A stretch of DNA of 64,000 bases. Source: Actinacidiphila sp. DG2A-62. GTDB lineage: Bacteria > Actinomycetota > Actinomycetes > Streptomycetales > Streptomycetaceae. The notes under the pieces are model-generated. The model saw only the letters and a program-made list of their open reading frames with translations. It had not been told where the DNA came from and did no database searches. Shown here in pieces: positions 17,171 through 25,776 of the stretch; position 1 is the stretch's first letter, and every line of letters starts with the position of its first letter. The DNA is taken from contig NZ_JAYMGI010000002.1 of assembly GCF_035825295.1 (NCBI RefSeq), positions 7,702,001 through 7,766,000 of the forward strand, written 5' to 3'. Position numbers and translations under genes: made by a program.

Positions 17171-18840
17171 TCAGCGCGGGGCGAGGAGGAGGTCGACCGC
17201 CGCGCGGGCCGAGGCCAGGGAGGGGCCGTAGGTGGCGAGGTGCCAGGCGCCCGGGCGTCCCGTCGCGGGGGAGTGCGCCGCGGCCGCCGGCGCCGGTGCG
17301 GCGTCCGCCGGCCGGGGTAGGTGGCGCCGGCCGGCCGCGGCTGCGGCGGGAGTGGCCGGGCGTCCGGCGCGGGGAGGCCCATGTCGACCACGCCCGCGTC
17401 CGGGCGAGCGGACAGGAGGCGGGCGAGGGCCGCGGTGATCCAGGCGTGGCGCGCCGCGTCGCGTACCACCAGCACGAGGGGGCGCTCGTGGTCCGCGGCG
17501 ATCTCGGCGAGGGCGGACGGGTCGGCGGTCTCCGGCGTCACCGTGCGCAGCACCGTGCCGGGCAGCCGCTCGGCCAGCAGGTCGGCGATGCCCCACGGCG
17601 TGACACGGCCCACCGCCACCGTCCGCGCCGTCTCGAACGTCGCCACCACCGGCGGCACGTCGAACCGCGGGGCCTCGCCGCGCAGTTCGAGCGCGCGCCC
17701 GGCCGCCAGGGCGCCCAGCGCGGCGTACGCGCTCCGCCCCGGCCGGGCGGCCGAGGCGCCGCCCGACGCCGCGGAGCCTGACGCGGCGCCCGACGAGGCG
17801 GAGCCCGACGCGGAGCCTGACGCCGCGGCCCCCGTCGCGGCGTCCTCGGGCGCCGGCCCCGGCAGCGCGATCCCCGCGACGCGGTCCGCCGCCTCGGCCA
17901 GGCGCTCGGCCGGCAGCTCGCCGGACCGCACCGCCGCCACCACCGCGTCGGCCACCGCGCGCACCGTGGCCTCCTCGGTGGCGCGCGCGCCCAGGCAGAG
18001 CAGATCGGCGCCGGCCGCCAGCGCGCGTACCGCCAGCTCCGGCAGCGTACGGCCCGCGGCCACCGCCTCCATCTCCAGCGCGTCGGTTACGATCGCGCCG
18101 CCGAAACCGAGCCGTCGGCGCAGCAGGGTGAGCAACACGGCGCTGAGACTCGCGGGCCGGTCCGGGTCCAGGCTCGGCACCAGCAGGTGGCCGGCCATCA
18201 CGGTCCGCACCCTTGCCGCGATCGCCGCCCGGAACGGCGCCAACTCCCGTCCCTCCAGCGTCGCTTCGTCGACGTTTAGCACCGGCAGCGCGTGGTGGGA
18301 GTCCACGGAGGTGTCGCCGTGGCCCGGGAAGTGCTTGGCGCAGGCCGCGACCCCCGCGGACTGCAGCCCGGCGACGAACGCGGCGGTGTGCGCGGCGACA
18401 TCGGCCGCGTCGGTACCGAACGACCGCACCCCGATCACCGGGTTGCGCGGGTCCGAGGTGACGTCGGCGGTCGGCGCGTACGCCAGGCGGATGCCCGCCG
18501 CGGCCAGGAACGCGCCCATCTCGGCCGCGACCGCGCCGGTCAGCGCGGGGTCGCCGACCCGGCCGAGCGCCGCGTTGCCCGGCCAGCTGCTGCCGTGCGC
18601 GGACTCCAGCCGGGTCACCGCGCCGCCCTCCTCGTCCGCCGCCACCAGGACGTCCGGGTTCTCCGCGCGCAGCGCCCCGGTGACGGCGGCGGCCGTCACG
18701 GCGTCGGGCGTGTTGCGGGCGAACAGGCAGACGCCGCCCAGCCCTTCGCCGATCAGCCGCCGCAGCCAGTCCGGCGGCGCCGTGCCCCGGAACGCGGGCT
18801 GGATCACGGTCAGCGCCTGCCGGCGCAGCTCCTGCGGCAC
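17171..18840 (-). pseudogene. nagZ: GH3 beta-N-acetylglucosaminidase (NagZ-like), one frame change near its 3' end
   Basis: GTG 18840 is preceded by AGGAGGA four bases upstream. The GH3 barrel is complete: VCLFARNTPDAV, VAADEEGGAVTRLE (catalytic-site Arg region), AYAPTADVTSDPRNPVIGVR, the signature KHFPGHGDTSVDSHHALPV, and VTDALEM with the nucleophile Asp. A second domain follows an Ala/Ser-Gly repeat linker. After VVDMGLPAP the frame changes (about 17300-17350). The conserved family ending WHLATYGPSLASARAAVD is then in another frame, stopping at 17171. Without the change, the first frame runs on through low-complexity sequence to 16837 and overlaps anmK by four bases. NagZ enzymes remove GlcNAc from GlcNAc-anhydroMurNAc, matching the adjacent anmK. 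The catalytic domain is intact either way. Confidence 0.85.
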
Positions 18841-19023
18841 TCGTCCTCCTGGTCTCCTGCGGGTCTCCTGGCCGGTCGTCCCGGGAGCCCGACCCCGCCG
18901 GGCGCGCCGCACCGTACCCGCCGCGCCCCGCGCCCGCCAAGCGGACGCGCGGCCGTGACACCGCTCGTGAGCCCGGCGGCGTACCGCCGCAGCGAGGCCC
19001 GAACGCCCAGCTCAGGTCGGCCT

Positions 19024-19040
19024 GTTCAGTGCCAGTGAAC
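19024..19040. promoter_or_regulatory. 17-bp near-perfect palindrome in the nagZ / ABC-importer divergent region
   Basis: GTTCAGTGCCAGTGAAC has seven of eight paired positions complementary around a central C. It is the only strong symmetry I see in 18841-19177, the 337-base gap between nagZ (leftward) and the binding-protein gene (rightward), so it is a good candidate operator for one or both. It does not match the DasR consensus (ACTGGTCTAGACCAGT). The RpiR or PucR-type regulators nearby are candidates. Confidence 0.5.
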
Positions 19041-19177
19041 TTATCCCGGCGCGATTGCCGTCAGCCCCGCACGCCTGCCAGCCTGCGTCATCCCGCGCAT
19101 CCGCCGGCACTCCGGGCGCACCCGCATCCCTGGACCTCACCCGAGACGCCTTCGCACAGAGAGCAGGTACCCCGCAC

Positions 19178-20482
19178 ATGCGACGCCACCTCCGTACCCT
19201 CGCCGCCCTCACCGCGCTGCTGTCCGCCGGCGCCGCCGCCTGCGGCTCCGGCGGCGGGGACAAGAGCTCGGCCAAGGACCCCGGCCCGTCCGCGTCCGGC
19301 ACCCTCACCGTCTGGCTCCAGGTGGACGCGCAGACGCTGTGGCCCACGTCGGTCGCGGCGGCCACCGCCGACTTCAACAAGAAGTACCCGAAGGTCAAGG
19401 TGTCGGTGCAGTACCAGGCGTGGACCGACCACCTCACCAAGTTCGACGCGTCCGCGCAGGCGGACAAGGAGCCCGACGTCATCGAACTCGGCAACAGCGA
19501 GACCGCGCAGTACGTGCAGGCCGGCGCGTTCACCGACCTGACCGCGAAACGCACGACCTTCGACGGCAACACCACGTGGCAGAAGGGCCTGCTGGACGCC
19601 TGCACCCACGACGGCAAGCTGTACTGCGTCCCCTACTACGGCGGCACCCGCGCGGTGGTCTACCGCAAGGACCTGTTCGCTGCCGCCGGCATCACCAAGG
19701 TCCCCGCGACCTGGGCCGAACTCAAGGTCGACGTGGCCACGCTGATGGCGAAGCACAGAAGCGACAAGGGCTTCTCGGCCTTCTTCCTGCCCGGTCAACA
19801 CCCCTACGGAGCGCTGCCGTTCGTCTTCGACAACGGCGGGCAGATCGCCACCCAGGGCGCCGACGGCAGGTGGAAGTCCCAACTGTCCTCGCCCGCCGAC
19901 GTGCAGGGTCTGAAGAACTGGAAGTCGCTGATGGACGCCGGCATGCGCGGCGACCGCACCGGCGACGACCTCGGCGCGGTGCCCGCGCTGGTCGCGGGCA
20001 AGGCCGCGATGAGCTTCTCCACCAACGGCCAGCTGGTGCAGGTCTACAGCCAGGACAAGGGCGACCCCAAGCTCAAGGGCAAGGTCGGGTCCTTCCCGAT
20101 GCCCTCGCCGACCAAGCCCGGCTCCTACGCCCCGCCGTACATGGGCGGTTCGGTGCTCGCGGTGACCGCCAAGGGCAAGCACCAGGCGATGGCCGAGGAG
20201 TGGATCCGCGACTTCACCTCCACCGCGCGGGAGAAGGAGTTCCTGGCCGGCGGCTTCCTCGCCAACACCCTCGACCTGACCTCCTCCGACCCCGAGCGGG
20301 CCGGCGACTTCGTCGGGCTGGAGGACAGCTGGAGCGTGCCGGCGGCCAAGAACTGGGCGCAGGTCGAGAAGAACCTCACCCTCAAGCAGATGCTCGCCGA
20401 CATCGCCACCGGAAAGCTGAGCGTCGAGGCCGCGACCGCCACGTACGGCAAGCAGATGGAGGAGACCCTCAACGCCTCCTGA
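19178..20482 (+). CDS. Sugar ABC transporter substrate-binding lipoprotein
   Basis: A 434-residue extracellular solute-binding protein of family 1 from ATG 19178. The signal peptide ends in a lipobox-like AGAAAC followed by GSGGG, so lipid anchoring is expected. Typical features follow: GTLTVWLQVDAQ, FNKKYPKVKVSVQYQAW, DVIELGNSETAQYVQAGAFT (the EL-GN-xx-Y pattern common to sugar binders), VPYYGGTRAVVYRKDLFAAA and GGSVLAVTAKGKHQ. Two permease genes follow. There is no ATPase gene, so it probably uses a shared MsiK-type ATPase as other streptomycete sugar importers do. Position opposite nagZ and anmK suggests GlcNAc, chitobiose or a muropeptide-derived disaccharide as substrate, by context only. 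Confidence 0.92.
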   Translation: MRRHLRTLAALTALLSAGAAACGSGGGDKSSAKDPGPSASGTLTVWLQVDAQTLWPTSVAAATADFNKKYPKVKVSVQYQAWTDHLTKFDASAQADKEPDVIELGNSETAQYVQAGAFTDLTAKRTTFDGNTTWQKGLLDACTHDGKLYCVPYYGGTRAVVYRKDLFAAAGITKVPATWAELKVDVATLMAKHRSDKGFSAFFLPGQHPYGALPFVFDNGGQIATQGADGRWKSQLSSPADVQGLKNWKSLMDAGMRGDRTGDDLGAVPALVAGKAAMSFSTNGQLVQVYSQDKGDPKLKGKVGSFPMPSPTKPGSYAPPYMGGSVLAVTAKGKHQAMAEEWIRDFTSTAREKEFLAGGFLANTLDLTSSDPERAGDFVGLEDSWSVPAAKNWAQVEKNLTLKQMLADIATGKLSVEAATATYGKQMEETLNAS

Positions 20483-20495
20483 TCCCGGGCGTTCC

Positions 20496-20522
20496 CGCCC
20501 CCGCGCCCCGGCCGCGGGGGCG
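20496..20522 (+). terminator. Intercistronic hairpin after the binding-protein gene
   Basis: CGCCCCCGCG (20496-20505) pairs with CGCGGGGGCG (20513-20522). A strong stem directly after a binding-protein gene is common in ABC operons, where it raises expression of the binding protein over the permeases by 3' stabilisation or partial termination. Confidence 0.6.
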
Positions 20523-20573
20523 TCGCCCGCCCGCCCTCGCGCACCCGCGCCCCTTCGCACGGACGGACCCCGC

Positions 20574-21515
20574 ATGACGACCATCGCCCCGCCGCGCAGT
20601 TCCGGGCCGGCCGCCGACGCGCAGGCGCCGCCGGCCCGCCGCCGCAAGGACCCCACCCCGTACCTGCTGATCGCGCCCTCGCTGCTGGTGCTGCTCGGCG
20701 TGCTGGCGTACCCGCTGGTGAAGGTGGTGATCCTGTCCACCCAGAAGTGGGGCGTCGCGCAGATCTTCAGCGCCTCGGGCTCGCCGTCCTTCGTCGGCGC
20801 CGACAACTACCGCGCCCTGCTGGGTGATTCCCAGTTCTGGACGGTGCTGGTGCGCACCGTCTCGCTCACCGCCGCCATGGTGGGGCTCTCCATGGGCCTC
20901 GGCTTCGGCATCGCCCTGCTGATGCGCCGGGTGCCCGCGTGGTGCCGGCGCGGCATGACCTTCGCGCTCGTCATGGCCTGGTCGGTGCCCACCTTCATCT
21001 CCACCGAGATCTTCCGGTGGATGACCGAGTACAACTCCGGCGTCGTCAACTGGGCGATCGGCGCCCAGCCGCACAACTGGTACACCGACGCCGCCCAGGG
21101 CCTGGCCGTCGCCACCGCCGTCGTGGTCTGGGGCGCGGTCCCGCTGATCGCCGTCACCCTCTACGCCGGGCTGACGCAGATCCCCGGCGAACTCGTCGAG
21201 GCGGCCCGGATGGACGGCGCCGGCGCCTGGGGCGTCTTCCGGCACATCACCGTGCCGGTGCTGCGCCCGCTGCTGACGATGCTGACCACGCTCTCGGTCA
21301 TCTGGGACTTCCAGGTCTTCAACCAGATCTGGATCCTGCGCAACGGCGCCCCCGCCTCCGACTACTACACCCTCGGCATCTACGCCTACGTCAAGGCGTA
21401 CGCCGGGCACGACTACGGCCTCGCCTCGGCCACCGCCGTGCTCACCGTCGTCGCGCTGCTCGGCGTGATGATCGTCTACCTGCGGCAGATCGCGAAGATC
21501 GGAGAGGTGTCGTGA
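20574..21515 (+). CDS. ABC sugar importer permease 1 (MalF-like)
   Basis: A 313-residue inner-membrane subunit of a CUT1-type importer. The cytoplasmic start is Pro/Arg-rich, followed by helix 1 (LLIAPSLLVLLGVLAYPLVK). About six helices are visible, with the ATPase-contacting EAA loop LVEAARMDGAGAWGVFRHIT at roughly residues 203-222 and FNQIWILRNGAP after it. It starts 92 bases after the binding-protein gene and its stop overlaps the GTG of the next permease. It forms the translocation channel with the second permease. Confidence 0.93.
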   Translation: MTTIAPPRSSGPAADAQAPPARRRKDPTPYLLIAPSLLVLLGVLAYPLVKVVILSTQKWGVAQIFSASGSPSFVGADNYRALLGDSQFWTVLVRTVSLTAAMVGLSMGLGFGIALLMRRVPAWCRRGMTFALVMAWSVPTFISTEIFRWMTEYNSGVVNWAIGAQPHNWYTDAAQGLAVATAVVVWGAVPLIAVTLYAGLTQIPGELVEAARMDGAGAWGVFRHITVPVLRPLLTMLTTLSVIWDFQVFNQIWILRNGAPASDYYTLGIYAYVKAYAGHDYGLASATAVLTVVALLGVMIVYLRQIAKIGEVS

Positions 21516-22425
21516 CGATCCGCAGCACCCGTACGGGCCGTGCGCCCGGGCCGGCGCGGGGGCCGCCGGGACGAGTCGGGGCGCCTCCGCGGCGGGCCGC
21601 GCCAAGTCCGCGGCGACCGGCGGCTGGACCGTGCTGGGCGTGCTGGTCATCCTGGTGTGGATCTTCCCCGTCTACTGGATGGCCACCACCGCCTTCAAGT
21701 CCACCGCGGCGATGGCCGCCGACCCGCCCCAGCTGTGGCCGCACGCCCCCACCCTCATGCACTTCCGCAAGGTGGTGGACGACCCGCTGTTCTGGGACGC
21801 GGTCCGCAACAGCGCCCTGGTCACCGGGATCACCGTGCCCGTCGCGGTGCTGGTCGCCTTCGGGTCGGCGCTGGCCATCGCCCGCTTCCGGTTCCGCGGC
21901 CGCGGTGCGTACCTGGCGGCGGTGATGCTGGTGCAGATGGTGCCGCACGTCGCGCTCGTGGTGCCGGTCTTCCTCACCCTCAGCGACGTCGGGCTGACCG
22001 ACTCGGTGCCCGGACTGGTCGTCACCTACATGGCCTTCATCCTGCCCTTCGCGGTGTGGACCCTGCGCGGTTTCGTCGCGTCGGTGCCGCAGGAGCTGGA
22101 GGAGGCGGCGATGACCGACGGCTGCACCAGGATGGGCGCCTTCCGCCGGATCATCCTGCCGCTGACGCTGCCCGGCCTCATCGCGACCTCCGTCTACTCG
22201 ATGATCCTGGCGTGGAACGAGTACCTCTTCGCGTACTTCATCCTCGCCACCCCGAGCAAGTACACCGTGCCGCTGTGGCTCACCCACTTCGTCACCAGCG
22301 AGGGCACCGACTACGGGGCGCTGATGGCCGGTTCGGTGATCGTGTCGGTGCCGGTGGTGGTGTTCTTCATGCTCGTGCAGCGCCACCTGGCGGCGGGGCT
22401 GACGGCGGGAGCGGTCAAGGGCTGA
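21512..22425 (+). pseudogene. ABC sugar importer permease 2 (MalG-like), frame change in the N-terminal tail
   Basis: GTG 21512 overlaps the stop of permease 1 (GTGA) and is the natural start, but that frame is lost within about 21536-21600. The downstream frame (ARAGAGAAGTSRGASAAGRA, then KSAATGGWTVLGVLVILVW) has no start of its own before GTG 21631. The whole membrane part lies in that second frame: helix 1 VLVILVWIFPVYWM, the EAA loop LEEAAMTDGCTRMGAFRRI and helices to the stop at 22425. The span is two bases over a codon multiple, so one base change would restore it. Starting at GTG 21631 gives 264 residues with all helices but no cytoplasmic tail, which might still work. Function: the partner permease of the CUT1 importer. 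Confidence 0.8.
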
Positions 22426-22494
22426 GCCCTCGCGGGACGGCTGAGCCCTCGCGGGGCGGCTGGGCCTCGCGGAGCGGCTGGGCCCTCGCGCCGG
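22420..22494 (+). repeat. Imperfect ~19-bp tandem repeat after the permease operon
   Basis: ggctgagccctcgcgggac and near copies run about four times from 22420 to about 22494; the first copy contains the permease stop codon. One copy is 18 bases. No hairpin of terminator quality is evident within it. Confidence 0.6.
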
Positions 22495-22555
22495 CGGCTC
22501 CCGCGGCGCCCGGCCGGGCGTCGACAGCGCCCGGGAATTGGTGCAGCATGCGCGC

Positions 22556-24103
22556 ATGCCGCTGACCGTCCGCGATCTTCTCGCGATCCCCTCGCTCCGG
22601 CTGGGGCTGGTGGCCGGGCGGGCGGGCCTGGGCGCGGTGGTGGAGGCCGCGCACGCCTCGGAGATGCTCGCGCCGGCCGCCTGGCTGGAGGGCGGCGAGG
22701 TCGTCATGACCACCGGGCTGCTGCTGGCCGGGCAGGGCGCGGACGAGGCGTACGCCGGCTACGCCGAGGACGTCGCCCGCGGCGGCGCGGCGGCGCTGGT
22801 CCTCGGCATCGGCGCCGGGCTTCCGCTCCAGCAGCCGCCGCCCGCGCTCGCCGCGGCGGCCGAACGCCTCGGGCTGCCGCTGCTGACCGCGCCCGAGCGC
22901 ACGCCCTTCGTCGCCGTGACCAAGGCGGTGTTCGGCGCCCGCGCCGCCGAGGAGCGGCGGCTGCTGGAGCGCACTTTGCGCACCCAGCGGCAGCTGACCG
23001 CGGTCACCGCGTCCGGCGGCGGCCTCGACGCGCTGCTGCGGGCCTGGCACGACGCCACCGGCGGCGGCGTCGTGGTCTGCGACGTGCTCGGCCGACTGCT
23101 CGGCGCTGCCGGGGCCGACGGCTCCGCGGCGCTCGCCGAGGCCGCCGAGATCCTCGACGTGGTCGCGCTGCGCGGACTGCGCGGCAGCGCCGACGGCGAC
23201 CTGCCCTCGGGCCGTCTCCAGGTGCAGCCGCTGGGCGGCGCCCGGCTGCGCGGCTTCCTGCTGCTGCTCGGCGCGGGCAGCGCGGAGAGCCGGCTGCTCG
23301 GCAGCGTCCTGGTCTCGCTGCTCTCGGTCGAACTGGAGCGCAGGCACCTCGCCGACGAGCCGCAGCGCCGCCGCCGCGCCCACCTGCTGGACCGGCTGCT
23401 CTCGCCCGACCTGCCGGCCGCCCAGGCCCGGTCGCTGCTCGCCTCGGCGGGCGTGCCGGCCGCGTCGGTCCGCGCGCTGGCCGTCGCCGCGGACGCCGAA
23501 CGGCCCGAGGAGCGCGCGGAGCTGGCCGCGGACCTCGCGATGGCCGTGCCCGGCGGGCTGGTCCGCGTCACCGGGGCGAACGCGGAGCTGCTGGTCGGCG
23601 ACGAGGTGGACGTGGCCGGTGTGCTGGCCCGGTTCGCGCCCGGCCGCCCGGCCGGCATCGGTCCGGCGGTCGGGCCGCAGTACGCGGCGCTGTCGCTGCG
23701 GCAGGCGCGGGCGCTGCTGCCGACCAGCCGGGAGCTGGGGCGGCCGGTCACCGCGACCGAGGCGGGCTCGGTCCGCCTGCTGCTGCACCTCGGCAGCCCG
23801 GCGCTGCTGGCCGGCTTCGCCGATACGGTGCTGGCGCCGCTCGACGCCGCGGACGACGGGACCGGCGCGCTCACCGAGACGCTGCGGGTGTGGCTGGAGA
23901 CGAACGGGTCCTGGGCGGAGGCGGCGGCGCTGCTCGGGGTGCACCGGCACACCGTGCAGAGCCGGGTCCAGCGGATCGGGCGGCTCACCGGCCGCACGAT
24001 GGACCGCGCCGAGGACCGCGTCGACCTCTGGCTGGCGCTGCGGGCGCGCGAATCCGCGTCCGCGGCGGTCTCCGACCGCCCGCCTCCCCCTTCCCCCGGC
24101 TGA
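22556..24103 (+). CDS. PucR-family transcriptional regulator
   Basis: A 515-residue regulator from ATG 22556. The N-terminal PucR domain begins MPLTVRDLLAIPSLRLGLVA and includes AAHASEMLAPAAWLEGGEVV and TTGLLLAG, the family's usual opening. A GGDEF-like middle domain follows. The C-terminal CdaR/PucR helix-turn-helix reads TLRVWLETNGSWAEAAALLG, then HRHTVQSRVQRIGRLTGRTM. Members sense purines, GABA, amino sugars or other catabolites and usually activate adjacent genes. It lies 130 bases after an ABC importer on the same strand, which makes control of that importer or of nitrogen-rich sugar use a fair guess. The domain order and length are normal. Confidence 0.9.
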   Translation: MPLTVRDLLAIPSLRLGLVAGRAGLGAVVEAAHASEMLAPAAWLEGGEVVMTTGLLLAGQGADEAYAGYAEDVARGGAAALVLGIGAGLPLQQPPPALAAAAERLGLPLLTAPERTPFVAVTKAVFGARAAEERRLLERTLRTQRQLTAVTASGGGLDALLRAWHDATGGGVVVCDVLGRLLGAAGADGSAALAEAAEILDVVALRGLRGSADGDLPSGRLQVQPLGGARLRGFLLLLGAGSAESRLLGSVLVSLLSVELERRHLADEPQRRRRAHLLDRLLSPDLPAAQARSLLASAGVPAASVRALAVAADAERPEERAELAADLAMAVPGGLVRVTGANAELLVGDEVDVAGVLARFAPGRPAGIGPAVGPQYAALSLRQARALLPTSRELGRPVTATEAGSVRLLLHLGSPALLAGFADTVLAPLDAADDGTGALTETLRVWLETNGSWAEAAALLGVHRHTVQSRVQRIGRLTGRTMDRAEDRVDLWLALRARESASAAVSDRPPPPSPG

Positions 24104-24190
24104 CCGGGCGCCGGGCGCTGCCCCCTCTGGCGCCCGGCGCCGCGCCCTTTGGCATCGGGCGCCGCGCCTGCGCGCCGGGGCTCCCCCGAA

Positions 24191-24339
24191 GGGCGCGGGG
24201 AACGGCTCCCCCAGACTCCGTCCGGGAGGTACCCCCACCAGCCCTCCACGGCCGGTGGTCCGGATCGGACCGATCCGCCCCTCCGGGCCGGTGCCGACCT
24301 GCGGGCCGCAGACGGCCGGCCGCGCGGTTCCCCGCGCCC
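24191..24339. repeat. Long-range inverted repeat between convergent genes, possible bidirectional terminator
   Basis: GGGCGCGGGGAAC (24191-24203) is perfectly repeated in inverse as GTTCCCCGCGCCC (24327-24339), with 123 bases between. This motif is widespread in streptomycete intergenic regions. It lies in the 267-base gap between the PucR gene and the convergent protease gene, where I see no coding potential. Confidence 0.55.
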
Positions 24340-24370
24340 CCATGGCCTGACGCCCAGCGTCACGTCGGGC

Positions 24371-25603
24371 TCAGAGGCCGTCGGTGAACAGGAGGCGGTT
24401 GGGGGAGCTCTGGTCCACGGAGAGGACGTCCTTGGTCGTCGCGGCGTCGACCCACGCCGCGACGGCCGCGGCGTCCGCGCCCGGGTGGGCGGCCTTGTAG
24501 AGCAGCGCGACGCCCGCCGCGTGCGGGCTGGCCATCGACGTACCGCTCATCGTCACGCTGCCGCCGCCCAGCTTCGCGGAGACGATGTCCTGTCCGGGCG
24601 CGAAGAGCGACAGGCAGCGCCCGTAGTTGCTGAAGGACGTCTCGTGGTCGCCGGTGTCCGTCGCCCCGACGGTCAGCACCCGGTCCGCGCTCGCCGGAGA
24701 GACCCTGCACGCGTCCTGCGCGTCGTTGCCGGCCGCGACCACCGGCAGCACCCCCGCGTCGGACAGCGCGTCCGCCGCCTGGTTGAGCGCGGGGGAGTAG
24801 GACCCGCCGAGCGACGCGTTGGCCACCGCCGGCTGCTGCGCGTTGCGCGCCACCCAGTCGAAGCCGGCGATGATCCCGGCGATCGTGCCGCGCCCCTGGC
24901 AGTCCAGGACGCGCACGCTCACCAGCCGGGCCGCGTGCGCCACGCCGTACGTCGCGCCGCCGACCGTACCGGCCACATGGGTGCCGTGGCCGTCGCAGTC
25001 GCGCCCGCCGCGCCCGTCGCCGATCGCGTCGAAGCCGGGCACCGCGCGCCCGCCGAACTCGCTGTGCCCGTAGTCGATGCCGGTGTCCAGGATGTACGCG
25101 GTCGCCCCCGCGCCGTCGCCCGCCGTGCTGAACTGGTGGTCGAGCGGCAGATTGTGCTGGTCGATCCGGTCCAGGCCCCAGGACGCGGCTACCGCCCGGT
25201 CCTGCCCGGGACGTACCGGACGCGGGCCCGCGTCGGCCGGCCGAGGCGCCGGCCGCGCCCCCGCCGTCCAGGACGCGCCGACCGCCGCGTTCTCCTCGAC
25301 CGCGGCGACCCCCGGGGTGCGGCGGACGGTGTCCAGCTGGGCCGCGCTGAGCGCGGTGGCGAACCCGCGCAGCACCCTGCCGTAGGAGAACAGCGGCGAC
25401 ACGCCGACCTTCCCGGCGAACTGCGCCGGGTCCAGGGTCTTGTCCAGCGTGACGATGTACTGCCCCGGCACCGCGCGGTCCGAGCGGTACAGCGGGGCCA
25501 GGCCCGCGCGCGGCGACGGCGACGCGGCCGACGCGCCCGGGACGGCGGTCAGGGGGGCGAGCAGGAGGGCCGCGGCGGTCAGGCCGCGGACGAGCTTGCG
25601 CAT
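24371..25603 (-). CDS. Secreted S8 subtilisin-like serine protease with I9 propeptide
   Basis: A 410-residue pre-pro-protease from ATG 25603 (GGAG upstream). The signal peptide runs to about residue 26 (MRKLVRGLTAAALLLAPLTA). An inhibitor_I9 propeptide at ~48-108 includes GQYIVTLDKTLDPAQFAGKV and VAAVEENAAV. The catalytic domain has Asp173 in YILDTGIDYGHSEFGG, His206 in GHGTHVAGTVGG, Asn293 in VVAAGNDAQDA (oxyanion hole) and Ser356 in SGTSMASPHAAG. It belongs to the proteinase K-like group (SVRVLDCQGRGTIAGIIAG). A Pro/Arg/Ala linker separates propeptide and enzyme. There are no C-terminal accessory domains. It is monocistronic, extracellular and probably scavenges protein. Confidence 0.96.
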   Translation of the reverse strand: MRKLVRGLTAAALLLAPLTAVPGASAASPSPRAGLAPLYRSDRAVPGQYIVTLDKTLDPAQFAGKVGVSPLFSYGRVLRGFATALSAAQLDTVRRTPGVAAVEENAAVGASWTAGARPAPRPADAGPRPVRPGQDRAVAASWGLDRIDQHNLPLDHQFSTAGDGAGATAYILDTGIDYGHSEFGGRAVPGFDAIGDGRGGRDCDGHGTHVAGTVGGATYGVAHAARLVSVRVLDCQGRGTIAGIIAGFDWVARNAQQPAVANASLGGSYSPALNQAADALSDAGVLPVVAAGNDAQDACRVSPASADRVLTVGATDTGDHETSFSNYGRCLSLFAPGQDIVSAKLGGGSVTMSGTSMASPHAAGVALLYKAAHPGADAAAVAAWVDAATTKDVLSVDQSSPNRLLFTDGL

Positions 25604-25776
25604 GGCGGACTCCGTGGTCGTGAGGGGAGGGCGACGGCCCACGCCAGGACGACGCGCCGACGTGGGAGATACCCCTCACCGTCCGCTCGCCGGGCGGTCC
25701 GCCGATCGGGACACGCCGCGCGCCCCCGGCACGTCAGCCGATCGGCGGCCGGGGGTCCCCGGGTTACCCTCGGCCC

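Noticed and set aside
18841..19177. DasR operator in the nagZ / importer region
   Set aside because: No sequence close to ACTGGTCTAGACCAGT is present; the palindrome there has different arms.
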